NCBI GenBank assembly: GCA_017610525.1
Contig: JAFCBW010000019.1
Span: forward strand, 1 to 11,758
DNA from: Candidatus Nanohalarchaeota archaeon
GTDB lineage: Archaea > EX4484-52 > B79-G9
Direction: 5' to 3'
DNA: 11,758 bases
Below, piece by piece: positions 1 through 7,698 of this stretch. The notes under the pieces are model-generated. The model was given only the letters and a program-made list of their open reading frames with translations. It was not told the origin of the DNA and did not search any database. Each line of letters opens with the position of its first letter. The first letter of the stretch is position 1. The position numbers and the translations under genes are program-made.

Positions 1-1
1 A

Positions 2-973
2 AAGAGAGGACGTGTTAATGCAGCAGGGAATGTGAGATATAATGGTTGGCAAAAAGAAATAGATTATGATAATATACTTCAAATGACGGCACAGGATGTC
101 TTGGAAAGTGCAGGTTATAATGAAGAATGGCTTGGTTTTGATCCGAAATCAATAATCTCAACTACAGAAATAAGCCCTCAATCAAAGGAGATAACCGAAG
201 CACAGCATGATGGGTACAGGTACGGTGACTCAAGATCGAAATGGGGCTATTATAGTAGGAATACAGAATCGGGGTTGCCTCTTTCAACAGAGTTGATAGA
301 TGAGGTAGTATATCATGTTGACAATGCCTTTATGGAAAATGAATTGCCGATAGGTCCTGATGGGAAAGCGCAGTTGATGATGGATGGAGATAAAATAGCT
401 AAAATTACTCTTGCGGTTCAGGAAGAACCGACTTCTTCTCATGATGAAATCGTGGGACAGGTAAAAAAATACCTTTATGATATACTGGGTGATAGTCTTT
501 GTACTGATGCGAAGGTAAATGTGAATACATCCGGTAGTTTTGTGCATGGTGGTCCTGCATGTGATAAAGGGCAAAGCAATACAAAATCCGGAGTATATGC
601 CCAAAGCTTTCCTTCACTTGGCGGGGGACCTTATGGTAAAGATATTTCAAAGGCGGAAGTTCTCCTTCCGATACAGGCTCATTTGATTGCCAGAGGATTG
701 CTTGGGGAATATTCTGATTCTGATGTGTGTATTGTGCTTCTGGATGCATCTATTGGTACCGATCTACCAGATATTCAGGTATATTTTGATGATAATGCTT
801 CACCTGATAAAGATGCTGTAATGTCTGTAAAGAATAATTTACGTGATTTCCTTGAGCCTCATAGGGTAATTGAGGATTACCTGACTAAACCGGAGATATA
901 TGATTCAATAGCAGAACATGGTTTGCTTGGCGGGGTTTTTGGGGAGAAATACCTGCCTCCTTTCAGGATTTAG
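2..973 (+). CDS. Divergent bacterial-type S-adenosylmethionine synthetase (MetK-like), 5'-truncated by window edge
   Basis: The MetK family makes S-adenosylmethionine from methionine and ATP. The frame is open from base 2, so the true start and the N-terminal ATP-binding HPDK segment lie upstream; an in-frame GTG at 32 is probably internal. What is visible matches the central and C-terminal MetK domains: a GFDP segment near 150-165, LPIGPDGKAQ near 347-373 (the lysine equivalent to E. coli K165), GSFVHGGPACDKG near 533-571 (the aspartate equivalent to D238), then GGGPYGKDISK near 620-652 (lysines equivalent to K265 and K269). The sequence is clearly divergent. The usual LTGRK is QSNTK, so the arginine is lost and the lysine kept; the aspartate after SK is glutamate; the ARHGGG histidine is missing. 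Most archaea use an unrelated archaeal-type MAT, so this gene may have been transferred. It could be an active SAM synthetase or a repurposed paralogue. The family call is fairly secure; activity is unknown. Confidence 0.78.
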   Translation, partial: KRGRVNAAGNVRYNGWQKEIDYDNILQMTAQDVLESAGYNEEWLGFDPKSIISTTEISPQSKEITEAQHDGYRYGDSRSKWGYYSRNTESGLPLSTELIDEVVYHVDNAFMENELPIGPDGKAQLMMDGDKIAKITLAVQEEPTSSHDEIVGQVKKYLYDILGDSLCTDAKVNVNTSGSFVHGGPACDKGQSNTKSGVYAQSFPSLGGGPYGKDISKAEVLLPIQAHLIARGLLGEYSDSDVCIVLLDASIGTDLPDIQVYFDDNASPDKDAVMSVKNNLRDFLEPHRVIEDYLTKPEIYDSIAEHGLLGGVFGEKYLPPFRI

Positions 974-982
974 CGCGCAAAA

Positions 983-992
983 ACATATAATA
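983..992 (+). promoter_or_regulatory. Probable TATA box of metG
   Basis: The AT-rich element acatataata is centred near 987, about 28 nt before GTG 1016 and 31 nt before ATG 1019. This is the archaeal TATA-to-start distance expected for a leaderless mRNA. No oligo-T terminator separates it from the metK-like gene, so read-through is also possible. A short inverted repeat, TTCG-GCG-CGAA, lies just downstream at 993-1003. Confidence 0.45.
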
Positions 993-1018
993 CTTCGGCG
1001 CGAACATATTATCTGGTG

Positions 1019-3121
1019 ATGAAAATAAAATCTAAGCGCATTCTTGTAACTTCTGCTCTTCCTTATGCTAATGGGTCGCTTCATATGGGGCATCTGTGCT
1101 CTACTTACCTGCCGGCTGATATTTTCGTAAGATATCATCGGCTTAAAAAAAACAATGTGGTCTATGTGTGCGCTACTGATGAGCATGGGACGCCTATTGA
1201 AATCAATGCCAAGAAAGCAGGGCTTAAGCCAGAGGAGTTTGTGAAACGATATAGGAAAGAGCATGCGCGGGATTTTAAGGATATGGGTGTCAGTTTTGAT
1301 ATTTTTTATCATACGCATTCTGATGAGAACAGGAAGATGGCGTGTGAGTTCTTCAAAAGAGCGCAGGAGAAGGGCGCGATATATACAAAGGAAGTAGAGC
1401 TTATGTATTGCCCGGAGTGCGCGCGCTACCTGCCTGATAGGTTTCTTAAGGGGACTTGCCCCAAGTGCGGGGCAGAGGACCAGTATGGGGATTCGTGTGA
1501 GAAGTGTGGGGCAACTTACCAGACTAGTGAGCTTTTGGGTGCTTATTGCGCTGTGTGTCATGGGAAGCCGGAGAAGCGCGTGCAGGAGCATTATTTCTTT
1601 CGGCTGGTTCAGTATGAGAAGGAGCTTAAGAAGTGGCTTATGGGTAATAAGCACATACAGAAGGATGTGAAGAACTATGTGCTTAACTGGATAAAGGACG
1701 GGCTGAAGGATTGGGATATCACGCGGACAGGGCCTTATTTTGGGTTTCTTATACCGGGAGAGGAGAATAAGTATTTTTATGTGTGGCTTGATGCGCCTAT
1801 CGGCTATGTTTCGTCTACTGTGAAGTGGGCGAAGATGAACAATGGAAAATGGGAGGATTTCTGGCTTGATGAGAGTACTGATATATATCATTTTATCGGG
1901 AAGGATATTGTTTATTTTCATTTTCTTTTCTGGCCTGCGCTGCTTATGGCTGCGGACTTTAATCTTCCTTTGGATATTCCTACGAGGGGATATCTTACTG
2001 TGGATAAAGACAAAATGAGCAAGTCGAGAGGTACGTTTATTCTTTTGAGGGACTATCTCAATCGATTTCCCTGTGATTATCTGCGGTATTTTCTTACGTC
2101 TGTTACTGCGAATAATACTACAGATACGGATTTCAGCTACAAGGAGTTTCAGGTGAAGGTGAATAATGATCTCTCAGATACGTTTGGGAATTTTGTGCAT
2201 CGCACGCTTACGTTTGTGAAGAATAATTTTGATTCCAAGGTTCCGGTTTTTGGGAAGCTAAACAAAGCTGATAAGGTGTTTGATGCGAAGATTGATGGTC
2301 TGGCGAAGGATGTTGGTGGATTGATTGAGGATGTTGAGCTTAAGCGGGCGCTTGAGGTGATTATGGAGTTTTCGCGGGAGTGCAATAGGTATTTTAATTC
2401 GAATGAGCCGTGGAAGGCTGTGAAGAATGATAAGGCGCGGGCAGGGACTGTCTTGTATTTGTCTGTGAAGGCTGTGGGTATGCTTTCTGTTGTTCTTGAG
2501 CCGTTTGTGCCTTGTATCTCAAAGGAGCTCCAGGGTGTGTTGGGTATAAAGAATACGCAGTGGGGGCGGATTTCTGTGAAGAGCGGCATGAAGATCAAGT
2601 CCCCTAAGCCGCTTGTTGTGAAGGTCACAGATGATGATATTGCTGAGGATCCATTTAGTGCGCTTGATCTGCGGGTTGCTAAGATATTGTCTGTGAAGGA
2701 TCATCCAGATGCAGATAAGCTTTATGTGATGACGATTGATATAGGTGATGAGAAGCGCCAGCTTGTGGCTGGATTGCGCGAGCACATCAAGAAGGAGGAT
2801 CTTGAGGGGAGGAATGTTGTTGTGGTTTCGAATCTTGAGCATGCCAAGATAAGGGGTGTGGAGTCGCAGGGTATGGTTCTTGCGGCGGATAAAGGTGAAG
2901 ATGTTGTTGTGCTGGATGTAGGTGATTCTAAACCCGGTGAGAGTGTGGTTGCTTTTGGGGTTGCCAAGAAGCCGGCGGCGGGTCTTAAGTTTAATGATTT
3001 TTTGAAGATTGAGATGACGGTTAATGGAAAGGGTGAGATTGCGTATAAGGATACTGTGCTAAAGACTGAGTCGGGGAAGATTGTTAAGGCAGATATTTCT
3101 TCTGGGGCTAAGATAAGGTGA
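1019..3121 (+). CDS. metG: Methionyl-tRNA synthetase with fused C-terminal tRNA-binding domain
   Basis: This cytoplasmic class I synthetase attaches methionine to initiator and elongator tRNA-Met. The 700-residue protein is complete. The N-terminal Rossmann fold carries HMGH (the HIGH signature) at residues 22-25. A connective insert has two zinc-knuckle pairs, cysteines 131/134 with 147/150 and 160/163 with 177/180. KMSKS is at 332-336, followed by the anticodon-binding helical domain to about residue 530. From about 545 to the end lies a Trbp111/EMAP-II-like tRNA-binding domain (DLRVAKIL, then HPDADKLYV). Many archaea encode that domain as a separate protein; here it is fused. The start is ATG 1019; GTG three bases earlier is equally possible and adds one residue. 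GGTGAT overlaps the start codon, so it cannot serve as a normal upstream ribosome-binding site, which agrees with leaderless initiation. The gene is 45 nt after the metK-like gene and 96 nt before rpl10e. Confidence 0.97.
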   Translation: MKIKSKRILVTSALPYANGSLHMGHLCSTYLPADIFVRYHRLKKNNVVYVCATDEHGTPIEINAKKAGLKPEEFVKRYRKEHARDFKDMGVSFDIFYHTHSDENRKMACEFFKRAQEKGAIYTKEVELMYCPECARYLPDRFLKGTCPKCGAEDQYGDSCEKCGATYQTSELLGAYCAVCHGKPEKRVQEHYFFRLVQYEKELKKWLMGNKHIQKDVKNYVLNWIKDGLKDWDITRTGPYFGFLIPGEENKYFYVWLDAPIGYVSSTVKWAKMNNGKWEDFWLDESTDIYHFIGKDIVYFHFLFWPALLMAADFNLPLDIPTRGYLTVDKDKMSKSRGTFILLRDYLNRFPCDYLRYFLTSVTANNTTDTDFSYKEFQVKVNNDLSDTFGNFVHRTLTFVKNNFDSKVPVFGKLNKADKVFDAKIDGLAKDVGGLIEDVELKRALEVIMEFSRECNRYFNSNEPWKAVKNDKARAGTVLYLSVKAVGMLSVVLEPFVPCISKELQGVLGIKNTQWGRISVKSGMKIKSPKPLVVKVTDDDIAEDPFSALDLRVAKILSVKDHPDADKLYVMTIDIGDEKRQLVAGLREHIKKEDLEGRNVVVVSNLEHAKIRGVESQGMVLAADKGEDVVVLDVGDSKPGESVVAFGVAKKPAAGLKFNDFLKIEMTVNGKGEIAYKDTVLKTESGKIVKADISSGAKIR

Positions 3122-3158
3122 AGATTTGCAATGTCTTATTTGAAGATGTGACAAATAA

Positions 3159-3201
3159 CTTTTTAAAGGTTCAGGTTGAAATAATCTGGTGTTCTATATA
3201 G
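3159..3201 (+). promoter_or_regulatory. Candidate rpl10e promoter elements
   Basis: Two TATA-like elements lie in the 96-nt gap before rpl10e: ctttttaaag at 3159-3168, which would give a leader of roughly 25 nt, and tctatatagg at 3193-3202, about 21 nt before the ATG. A GTGAT-type ribosome-binding sequence at 3209-3213 sits five bases before ATG 3218. The upstream TATA plus this site fits a leadered mRNA and supports ATG 3218 over the in-frame GTG at 3209, which overlaps the site itself. Confidence 0.4.
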
Positions 3202-3217
3202 GGATGTAGTGATTATT

Positions 3218-3733
3218 ATGGGATTAAGACCAGCAAGGATTTATAAGGATTTTAAGAGACCATATACCCGCAGGGCTGTTAAGGTGCACCGCAAGTCGTA
3301 TATCAAGGGTGTCCCAGGCAAGAAGCTAAATAATTTCAATATGGGTAACCTGACTGGTGAGTTTGAGCATAGTGTGCATATTGTGATTGAGAAGGATTCA
3401 CAGCTTAGGCATAATGCTTTAGAGGCGTGCCGTGTGGCTGCTAATGCTTATATCAAGAAGAATGTTGAGGACAAAGGTTATTTTTTGAAGGTTCGTGTTT
3501 TTCCGCATCATGTATTGCGTGAGCATGCCCAGGCGGCTATTGCGCAGGCAGACCGTTTCTATCAGGGTATGTCGCACCCGTTCGGGAAGCCGACGAGTAC
3601 TGCGGCAAGGGTCAAGAAGGGGCAGCCGATTATGACTTTGAGGGTTGATGCCGGCGATATTGTTGCTGCGAAAGAGGCGTTAAGGCGCGCAGGGGATAAG
3701 CTGGGTGTGAGAAGCAGGATTCTGGTTGAGTAA
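3218..3733 (+). CDS. rpl10e: Large-subunit ribosomal protein L10e (uL16 family, archaeal type)
   Basis: This core protein of the archaeal 50S subunit is the counterpart of bacterial L16 and eukaryotic RPL10. In known structures it binds 23S rRNA near the A-site tRNA elbow. The 171-residue product is the usual family length. It has the typical archaeal start MGLRPARIYKDFKRPYTRR and the conserved KVRVFPHHVLREH segment, then GMSHPFGKPTSTAARVKKGQ, and ends in a basic alpha-beta segment. The start is ATG 3218 because family members begin MGLRP; an in-frame GTG nine bases earlier would add MII and falls on the ribosome-binding sequence. It follows metG on the same strand and converges on the GH57 gene, with only 40 nt between their stop codons. 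This is the best single marker that the window is archaeal. Confidence 0.97.
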   Translation: MGLRPARIYKDFKRPYTRRAVKVHRKSYIKGVPGKKLNNFNMGNLTGEFEHSVHIVIEKDSQLRHNALEACRVAANAYIKKNVEDKGYFLKVRVFPHHVLREHAQAAIAQADRFYQGMSHPFGKPTSTAARVKKGQPIMTLRVDAGDIVAAKEALRRAGDKLGVRSRILVE

Positions 3734-3734
3734 G

Positions 3735-3766
3735 TTTCTTTTTGTTTGAGAATGTATGTTTTTTTG
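3735..3766 (+). terminator. Oligo-T terminator after rpl10e
   Basis: Two T-rich tracts follow the rpl10e stop: gtttctttttg at 3734-3744 and a run of seven T at 3759-3765, just before the converging GH57 stop. Archaeal RNA polymerase commonly terminates at oligo-T without a hairpin. The plus strand is T-rich everywhere here, so the run itself is only moderate evidence. No equivalent T-run is seen on the minus strand for the GH57 transcript. Confidence 0.45.
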
Positions 3767-3773
3767 CGGGTTC

Positions 3774-5096
3774 TTAGATTTTTGCTGGTTCTTTGTATCT
3801 TAATGTGTGTGTTTCTTGTGGCTGTTCTGGTTTGGATATTTCAGTTGTTTCTTTTGGTATGTTCGGGTTGAGTGTGTTTCTTGCTATTACTTCGAGTTGT
3901 GCCAGTGATTTTATCATGCCTTCGAATGATTCCTGAGGGGAGTCGTAGGGGCTGAAGTATTTGTGGACGTCGCCGTCTGCCCAGTGTTTTGTGCAGCAGT
4001 AGTAGAGGTGGTCGGATGTCTGGAGTGAGCGCCATATGTCCAGGAGATGTTGGTTGTTTGTCTCTTTTACGATGTCGCCGACTCTTTCGAGTTCGCTGAA
4101 GAGGAGGCGCTGCATGTTGTTGCCTAGCCATGCGGAGGTGTCGCGTTCCATGTCTGCCCATGAGATTGTGCTGAATTCGTTTACGGATATTGTGCCTCTT
4201 TTGGGGTATTTCTGGATTGTTTCCGATGGTGTGAGAAATTCTACGTGGTCCCATTTGAGTATCTCGTAGGGGAGTTGTTTGAGGAAGTGGAATATGCCTG
4301 TGTCGTGCCATTGGTGTTCGCCGAATGTCTCGTAGTCCATGAAGAGGTTTATTGTCTCGCCCTGGCATGCGGCTATCCAGTTGGAGTATTTTTCGGCGGT
4401 TACTGGCCAGTGTTTGAACCATCTTGCGGAGAACCTGTATGACATGTCGTCGCTTAGGGAGTAGTGTCTCAGGAGTATTGCGAGGTTTGAGTTCGGGGGG
4501 TGGTATATGTGTTCGGGTGATTTCCAGCCATCGAGTATCCACTCAATTCCTTCTGCAAGCATTCCTATGTAGCCCATCTTTTCTACGGTTTCTGCTATGC
4601 GGTCGTTGTAGAGGAGTTCTGTGTTCCTGAAGACTTTTGGCTCGACTCCTAGTATTTCTTTTATTTTCTGGTGGTTTAGTTTTGCCTGTTCTGCAAATTC
4701 CGGCCTTTGGGTGTCTTTGCCCCAGAATGCGGATAGTGAGTGGTAGTATGTCTCGTTGAGGAATTCGACGCAGCCGGTTTTTGCGAGCTGGACGAAGGTT
4801 TCGAGTACGTTTTTGTCGAAGCGCTCCAGTGATTCTATGAAGAGGCCGGGGAGTGAGTATGATATCTTGAATTGTTTTTTCTGGCTTTTGTAGAGGTCTA
4901 TCTGCTCGAGCATTGTCTGGTTTGCAGGGTAGTAGCATTTTTCCGAGACTTTTTTGAGGACTTCTTTGTTTTTTTTGTCGTTGAAGATTGCGCGCTCTAA
5001 GTCTTCTGGGGTTTTGCAATCTCTTGTGTTTATGTTGTGGCCGGCTTTTATGCGGCGGGGTTGGTGTACCTGAAAATAGAAGCAGACTGAGGACAT
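3774..5096 (-). CDS. Glycoside hydrolase family 57 protein (alpha-amylase / 4-alpha-glucanotransferase type)
   Basis: GH57 enzymes hydrolyse or transfer alpha-glucans by a retaining mechanism. The 440-residue protein shows the family's conserved regions in order: QVHQP at 10-13, GCVEF at 108-112, FRNTELLYND at 156-165 with Glu160 as probable nucleophile, MDYETFGEHQW at 253-263 with Asp254 as probable acid/base, and a TSDHLYYCCTKHW block at 360-372. Both catalytic residues are present, so an active enzyme is expected. No signal peptide or membrane helix is seen, so it should act in the cytoplasm, for example on storage glucan. The last 40 residues are rich in Pro, Glu and Thr and probably disordered. 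Exact specificity cannot be read from sequence. The gene stands alone: its ATG lies about 28 nt from a TATA box, and the nuclease gene ends 148 nt upstream. Confidence 0.9.
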   Translation of the reverse strand: MSSVCFYFQVHQPRRIKAGHNINTRDCKTPEDLERAIFNDKKNKEVLKKVSEKCYYPANQTMLEQIDLYKSQKKQFKISYSLPGLFIESLERFDKNVLETFVQLAKTGCVEFLNETYYHSLSAFWGKDTQRPEFAEQAKLNHQKIKEILGVEPKVFRNTELLYNDRIAETVEKMGYIGMLAEGIEWILDGWKSPEHIYHPPNSNLAILLRHYSLSDDMSYRFSARWFKHWPVTAEKYSNWIAACQGETINLFMDYETFGEHQWHDTGIFHFLKQLPYEILKWDHVEFLTPSETIQKYPKRGTISVNEFSTISWADMERDTSAWLGNNMQRLLFSELERVGDIVKETNNQHLLDIWRSLQTSDHLYYCCTKHWADGDVHKYFSPYDSPQESFEGMIKSLAQLEVIARNTLNPNIPKETTEISKPEQPQETHTLRYKEPAKI

Positions 5097-5120
5097 AGTA
5101 TTTGTTGTGTTTTCTGGATT

Positions 5121-5128
5121 ATTTATAG
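5121..5128 (-). promoter_or_regulatory. TATA box of the GH57 gene
   Basis: On the minus strand ctataaat is centred about 28 nt before the A of the GH57 start codon at 5096. This predicts a transcript starting at or next to the ATG, and no ribosome-binding sequence is seen between them. It argues that GH57 has its own promoter rather than being read from the nuclease gene upstream. Confidence 0.5.
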
Positions 5129-5244
5129 TTTATTGTTTTGATGCAGAGTTTTTTGTTTGTTATTTGCGCAGATTGACAAAACTGAGCACAGAGTCTTCTT
5201 TTTTATCGGGCTTGATGATGAGGATTGATAATTTACAGGCTTTA

Positions 5245-6264
5245 TTATTTTACATCATCGAGCAATAGCGCTATCTGTTCCGGTGCCGGCAGTTGGTCTT
5301 TCAATTCTTTTGGCAGGGTTAAGACAACCTGATATGCTGCGACGCCTATTGGCTTATTGGATTCTTTCAGTGCGTATTCTACTATTGTCTTGTCTTTGGA
5401 TTTGCACAGGATAATGCCTATGGAAGGATTTTCATCTTCCATTTTTACTTTGTCATCCAATGCAGCAAGATAAAATTGCATCTTGCTTACGTATTCCGGG
5501 ATGAATTCGCCGATTTTCAGTTCGAGTGCTACCAGACATTTCAGGTGGCGATGGAATAACAAAAGGTCAATGAAATACTCTTTGTTGTTGATATTTAGGC
5601 GATATTGGTTGCCGATGAAGGAAAAGATTCTTCCCATTTCGTGCAGGAACGGCTCAATTTTCTGAAGAGCAGCCTGCTCAAGCTGGCGTTCACTATGCTT
5701 ATCTCCAAGTTCAAGGAAGTCGAATGTATATTCGTCCCTGACTGCGAGTTTTGCCTGATTGCGTATTTCAGCAGGAAGTGTTTGCTCGAAGTTGGTCTGG
5801 TTAAGGAGTGTTTTCTCATATGTCTGGTTCTCTATCTGGTGTATCAGCACGTTCTTGGTCCAGTCGAGTTTGCGGGTCATGCGGATGTAATATTCGCGCT
5901 CGGTGTCGTCTTTGCAGCGCCCCATTATGAGGATGTTATGACTCCAGCCAATTTCTCGCACCAATGGTGCGAGTTTTGAGTTGTTTGAATATGACTGGTA
6001 GAATGTCTTTATTCGCCATAAGTTTGATGCTGAGAAACCACTGATTCCTGGAAACTCTGTCTGTATGTCTTTTGCTAGTTGTTCCACTACTGATTTGCCC
6101 CATGTTTTTCCTTCCTGACGTTCGAGAATCATTTGTCCGATGTCCCAGTAGAGTGAAATAAGTTCCTTGTTGACTGCTTTCAGTGCCTCGTACTGGGCTG
6201 ATAGGATGCGCTGCTTGATGTCTTTTAGGAGAATTGTGTAGTCTTTTTGAATAAGTTCAGTCAT
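5245..6264 (-). CDS. YhcG/DUF1016-type PD-(D/E)xK nuclease family protein
   Basis: The 339-residue protein has the two-part layout of the YhcG/DUF1016 family. An N-terminal helical region (about 1-150) contains LYWDIGQMILERQ and FSASNLWRIKTFYQ followed by W-rich motifs. A C-terminal PD-(D/E)xK nuclease-like domain (about 180-315) has Asp233 in YFIDLLLFHR, Glu248 and Lys250 in ALELKIG, and a conserved glutamine in KMQFYLAALDD. The catalytic set looks intact. The family is common in bacteria and mobile in distribution; proposed roles include DNA processing, restriction or defence, but no single function is established. No partner methylase, antitoxin or recombinase is adjacent. A GGGAG ribosome-binding sequence (complement 6269-6273) sits four bases before the ATG, unlike the leaderless look of its neighbours. 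Base composition is much less strand-skewed than that of flanking genes, suggesting transfer. Confidence 0.88.
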   Translation of the reverse strand: MTELIQKDYTILLKDIKQRILSAQYEALKAVNKELISLYWDIGQMILERQEGKTWGKSVVEQLAKDIQTEFPGISGFSASNLWRIKTFYQSYSNNSKLAPLVREIGWSHNILIMGRCKDDTEREYYIRMTRKLDWTKNVLIHQIENQTYEKTLLNQTNFEQTLPAEIRNQAKLAVRDEYTFDFLELGDKHSERQLEQAALQKIEPFLHEMGRIFSFIGNQYRLNINNKEYFIDLLLFHRHLKCLVALELKIGEFIPEYVSKMQFYLAALDDKVKMEDENPSIGIILCKSKDKTIVEYALKESNKPIGVAAYQVVLTLPKELKDQLPAPEQIALLLDDVK

Positions 6265-6334
6265 ATTACTCCCTGCCTCTGACGGTCTTGTTCTTAGAAT
6301 ATCTGTACTACTATGCTCTAATCAACTTGCTACA

Positions 6335-7642
6335 CTATGATTTTTTCTTTTGGTCTTTCGGTGGGCTTAGTGTGGGGTGGTTGCCTGCGCTTATGTCTTT
6401 TGGGGGAGTTATCTCGCCTTTGTCTTTCAGGTCTTTTAGTTTTTTGCCAAGCTGGATTACGAATGTTTTTGTCTGTTCTCTCAGCTGGTAGATGTCGCGT
6501 TCAGGTATTGCTTTTGCTTTGCCTTTTTTGATTAGCGTGAGGTTTTTTGTGAGTGTTGTGAACAGTTCTGTGTATTGGTCTTTCAGTTCAGGGAAGTTGT
6601 TCTGCATGATCTGGGGCAGGTCGTTTAGAGATTCAGGAGGCTTGACGCCGATGTATTTCAGGGCGCCTACGTTGGCTTTGAGGAATGTCTTGTAGGTTTT
6701 CATGAGTACATTTGATTTGCGCCTCTGTTCCAGTTCCTTGATCAAGTCCTGCATTCTTTTTACGAACTCGTTTGTCATCTTCAGGTGCTTGTCTACTTCT
6801 GAGCCTATTCCTTCCAAATCTTTTCCTTTCTTGTGCTCGATCTCTTTTGCGAATTTGCGGATGTTTTCTGCGTCCTGCACATAGCGGTCTTCCAGAAGTT
6901 TTTCTTTTACAAAGGATTCGTCAAGGGCGCCCGGAACATCTTCTTTGTTCTGGGGCATGCGGCCTATGTACATGAGGGCTGCGTTTCCTGCTGTTGCCAT
7001 TGCCTGCTCAAGATAGTGGCCTGCGGATTTTACTCTTGATTCTGCGTAGTCGACGAATTGCGGGGCTGCGGAGATTTTTTTCTGGACAGCTTCCTGGGTC
7101 GTCGGGATTTTGCCACGCTGGAGCATTCTTTTTGCGGGCATGAAGATGCCTACGTCAAATACAGGGACTCCTGAGCGAAGGATTGCTATGAGGACAGGTT
7201 CTGCGGTTCTGAGGTTTTCCCAGAATTCTGTTATGAACATGAATGCCTGAAGGGTAATGTTTTTGTCTGTGTCTTTTGCGATTTTGAGCATCTCGTTCCA
7301 GATGCGGTCTTTGACTTCCTGGGGGATTTCCTGCTCTATCTTGGTGTCGTCCATGATTACGAATATGTCTATGTCTGATGTTTTCTTTTGTTTGCCTGTG
7401 GCTGTTGAGCCATAGACCACCACTGCTTTTACACTGCGCTTGAATTTTTCGATGAGTTTTTTTGTGAATTTGTGGGCGATCTTGAATCTTTTTTCCTGCT
7501 CTTTTTTTTGTTCTGGTGACATTTGCGGGGCTGAGCCTTTTTTTTGTTCCGGGGTTGGCGGCTGAGAGGTTGCTTTTTTTGTTGGTTTGGGTATTTTTTT
7601 GATGTTTTCCGGGGTTGGGGTGTCTTTTGTTTTATTTGTCAT
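6335..7642 (-). CDS. Nucleotidyltransferase-domain protein with helical C-terminal extension
   Basis: Residues 1-52 of this 435-residue protein are Lys/Pro/Gln-rich and probably disordered. Residues 55-150 form a DNA polymerase beta-type nucleotidyltransferase (MNT-like) fold with the signature GSTATGKQKKTSDIDIFVI: Gly78-Ser79, then Asp90 and Asp92 as likely metal ligands. Residues 180-330 are predicted mostly helical (for example DYAESRVKSAGHYLEQAMAT), which recalls the helical partners found next to minimal nucleotidyltransferases. I see no convincing HEPN RNase RxxxxH motif in that part, so I do not call it HEPN. The C terminus is again Lys/Pro-rich. The family could transfer AMP or another nucleotide to protein or RNA; the target is unknown. 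A TATA-like ctatatac (complement 7663-7670) lies about 25 nt before the start. The stop is 70 nt before the nuclease start. Confidence 0.8.
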   Translation of the reverse strand: MTNKTKDTPTPENIKKIPKPTKKATSQPPTPEQKKGSAPQMSPEQKKEQEKRFKIAHKFTKKLIEKFKRSVKAVVVYGSTATGKQKKTSDIDIFVIMDDTKIEQEIPQEVKDRIWNEMLKIAKDTDKNITLQAFMFITEFWENLRTAEPVLIAILRSGVPVFDVGIFMPAKRMLQRGKIPTTQEAVQKKISAAPQFVDYAESRVKSAGHYLEQAMATAGNAALMYIGRMPQNKEDVPGALDESFVKEKLLEDRYVQDAENIRKFAKEIEHKKGKDLEGIGSEVDKHLKMTNEFVKRMQDLIKELEQRRKSNVLMKTYKTFLKANVGALKYIGVKPPESLNDLPQIMQNNFPELKDQYTELFTTLTKNLTLIKKGKAKAIPERDIYQLREQTKTFVIQLGKKLKDLKDKGEITPPKDISAGNHPTLSPPKDQKKKS

Positions 7643-7662
7643 AGCTTATCGCCTTTTTAGAA

Positions 7663-7670
7663 GTATATAG
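7663..7670 (-). promoter_or_regulatory. TATA-like box of the nucleotidyltransferase gene
   Basis: The minus-strand element ctatatac is centred about 25 nt before the ATG at 7642, consistent with a leaderless or very short-leader mRNA. A GGCGAT sequence at complement 7651-7656 resembles a weak ribosome-binding site. The element lies in the 56-nt gap behind the cysteine-cluster gene. Confidence 0.35.
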
Positions 7671-7698
7671 ATTATTTGGATTATTGGACTATATATAA

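Noticed and set aside
905..1921. 338-codon antisense frame across metG and the end of the metK-like gene
   Set aside because: It overlaps an unambiguous MetRS on the other strand and has a His/Pro/Arg/Leu-rich composition with no family features; codon bias of metG explains the lack of stops.
3841..5019. Two consecutive long minus-strand frames in an alternate phase within GH57
   Set aside because: They are Arg/His/Pro-rich shadows of the GH57 gene, which has all catalytic motifs in the chosen frame.
5165..5235. TGATGATGA and CTGA near one another, as in a C/D-box RNA
   Set aside because: The order is wrong (CTGA precedes the C-like box) and no D box follows at the needed distance; the gap otherwise holds only the GH57 promoter.
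5097..6334. Flanking repeats or att sites around the nuclease gene
   Set aside because: No direct or inverted repeats of useful length were found by eye on either side.
6335..7642. HEPN RNase motif (R-x4-H at residues 52-57)
   Set aside because: The match lies before the nucleotidyltransferase fold, not in the helical domain where a HEPN active site would be, so it is probably coincidental.
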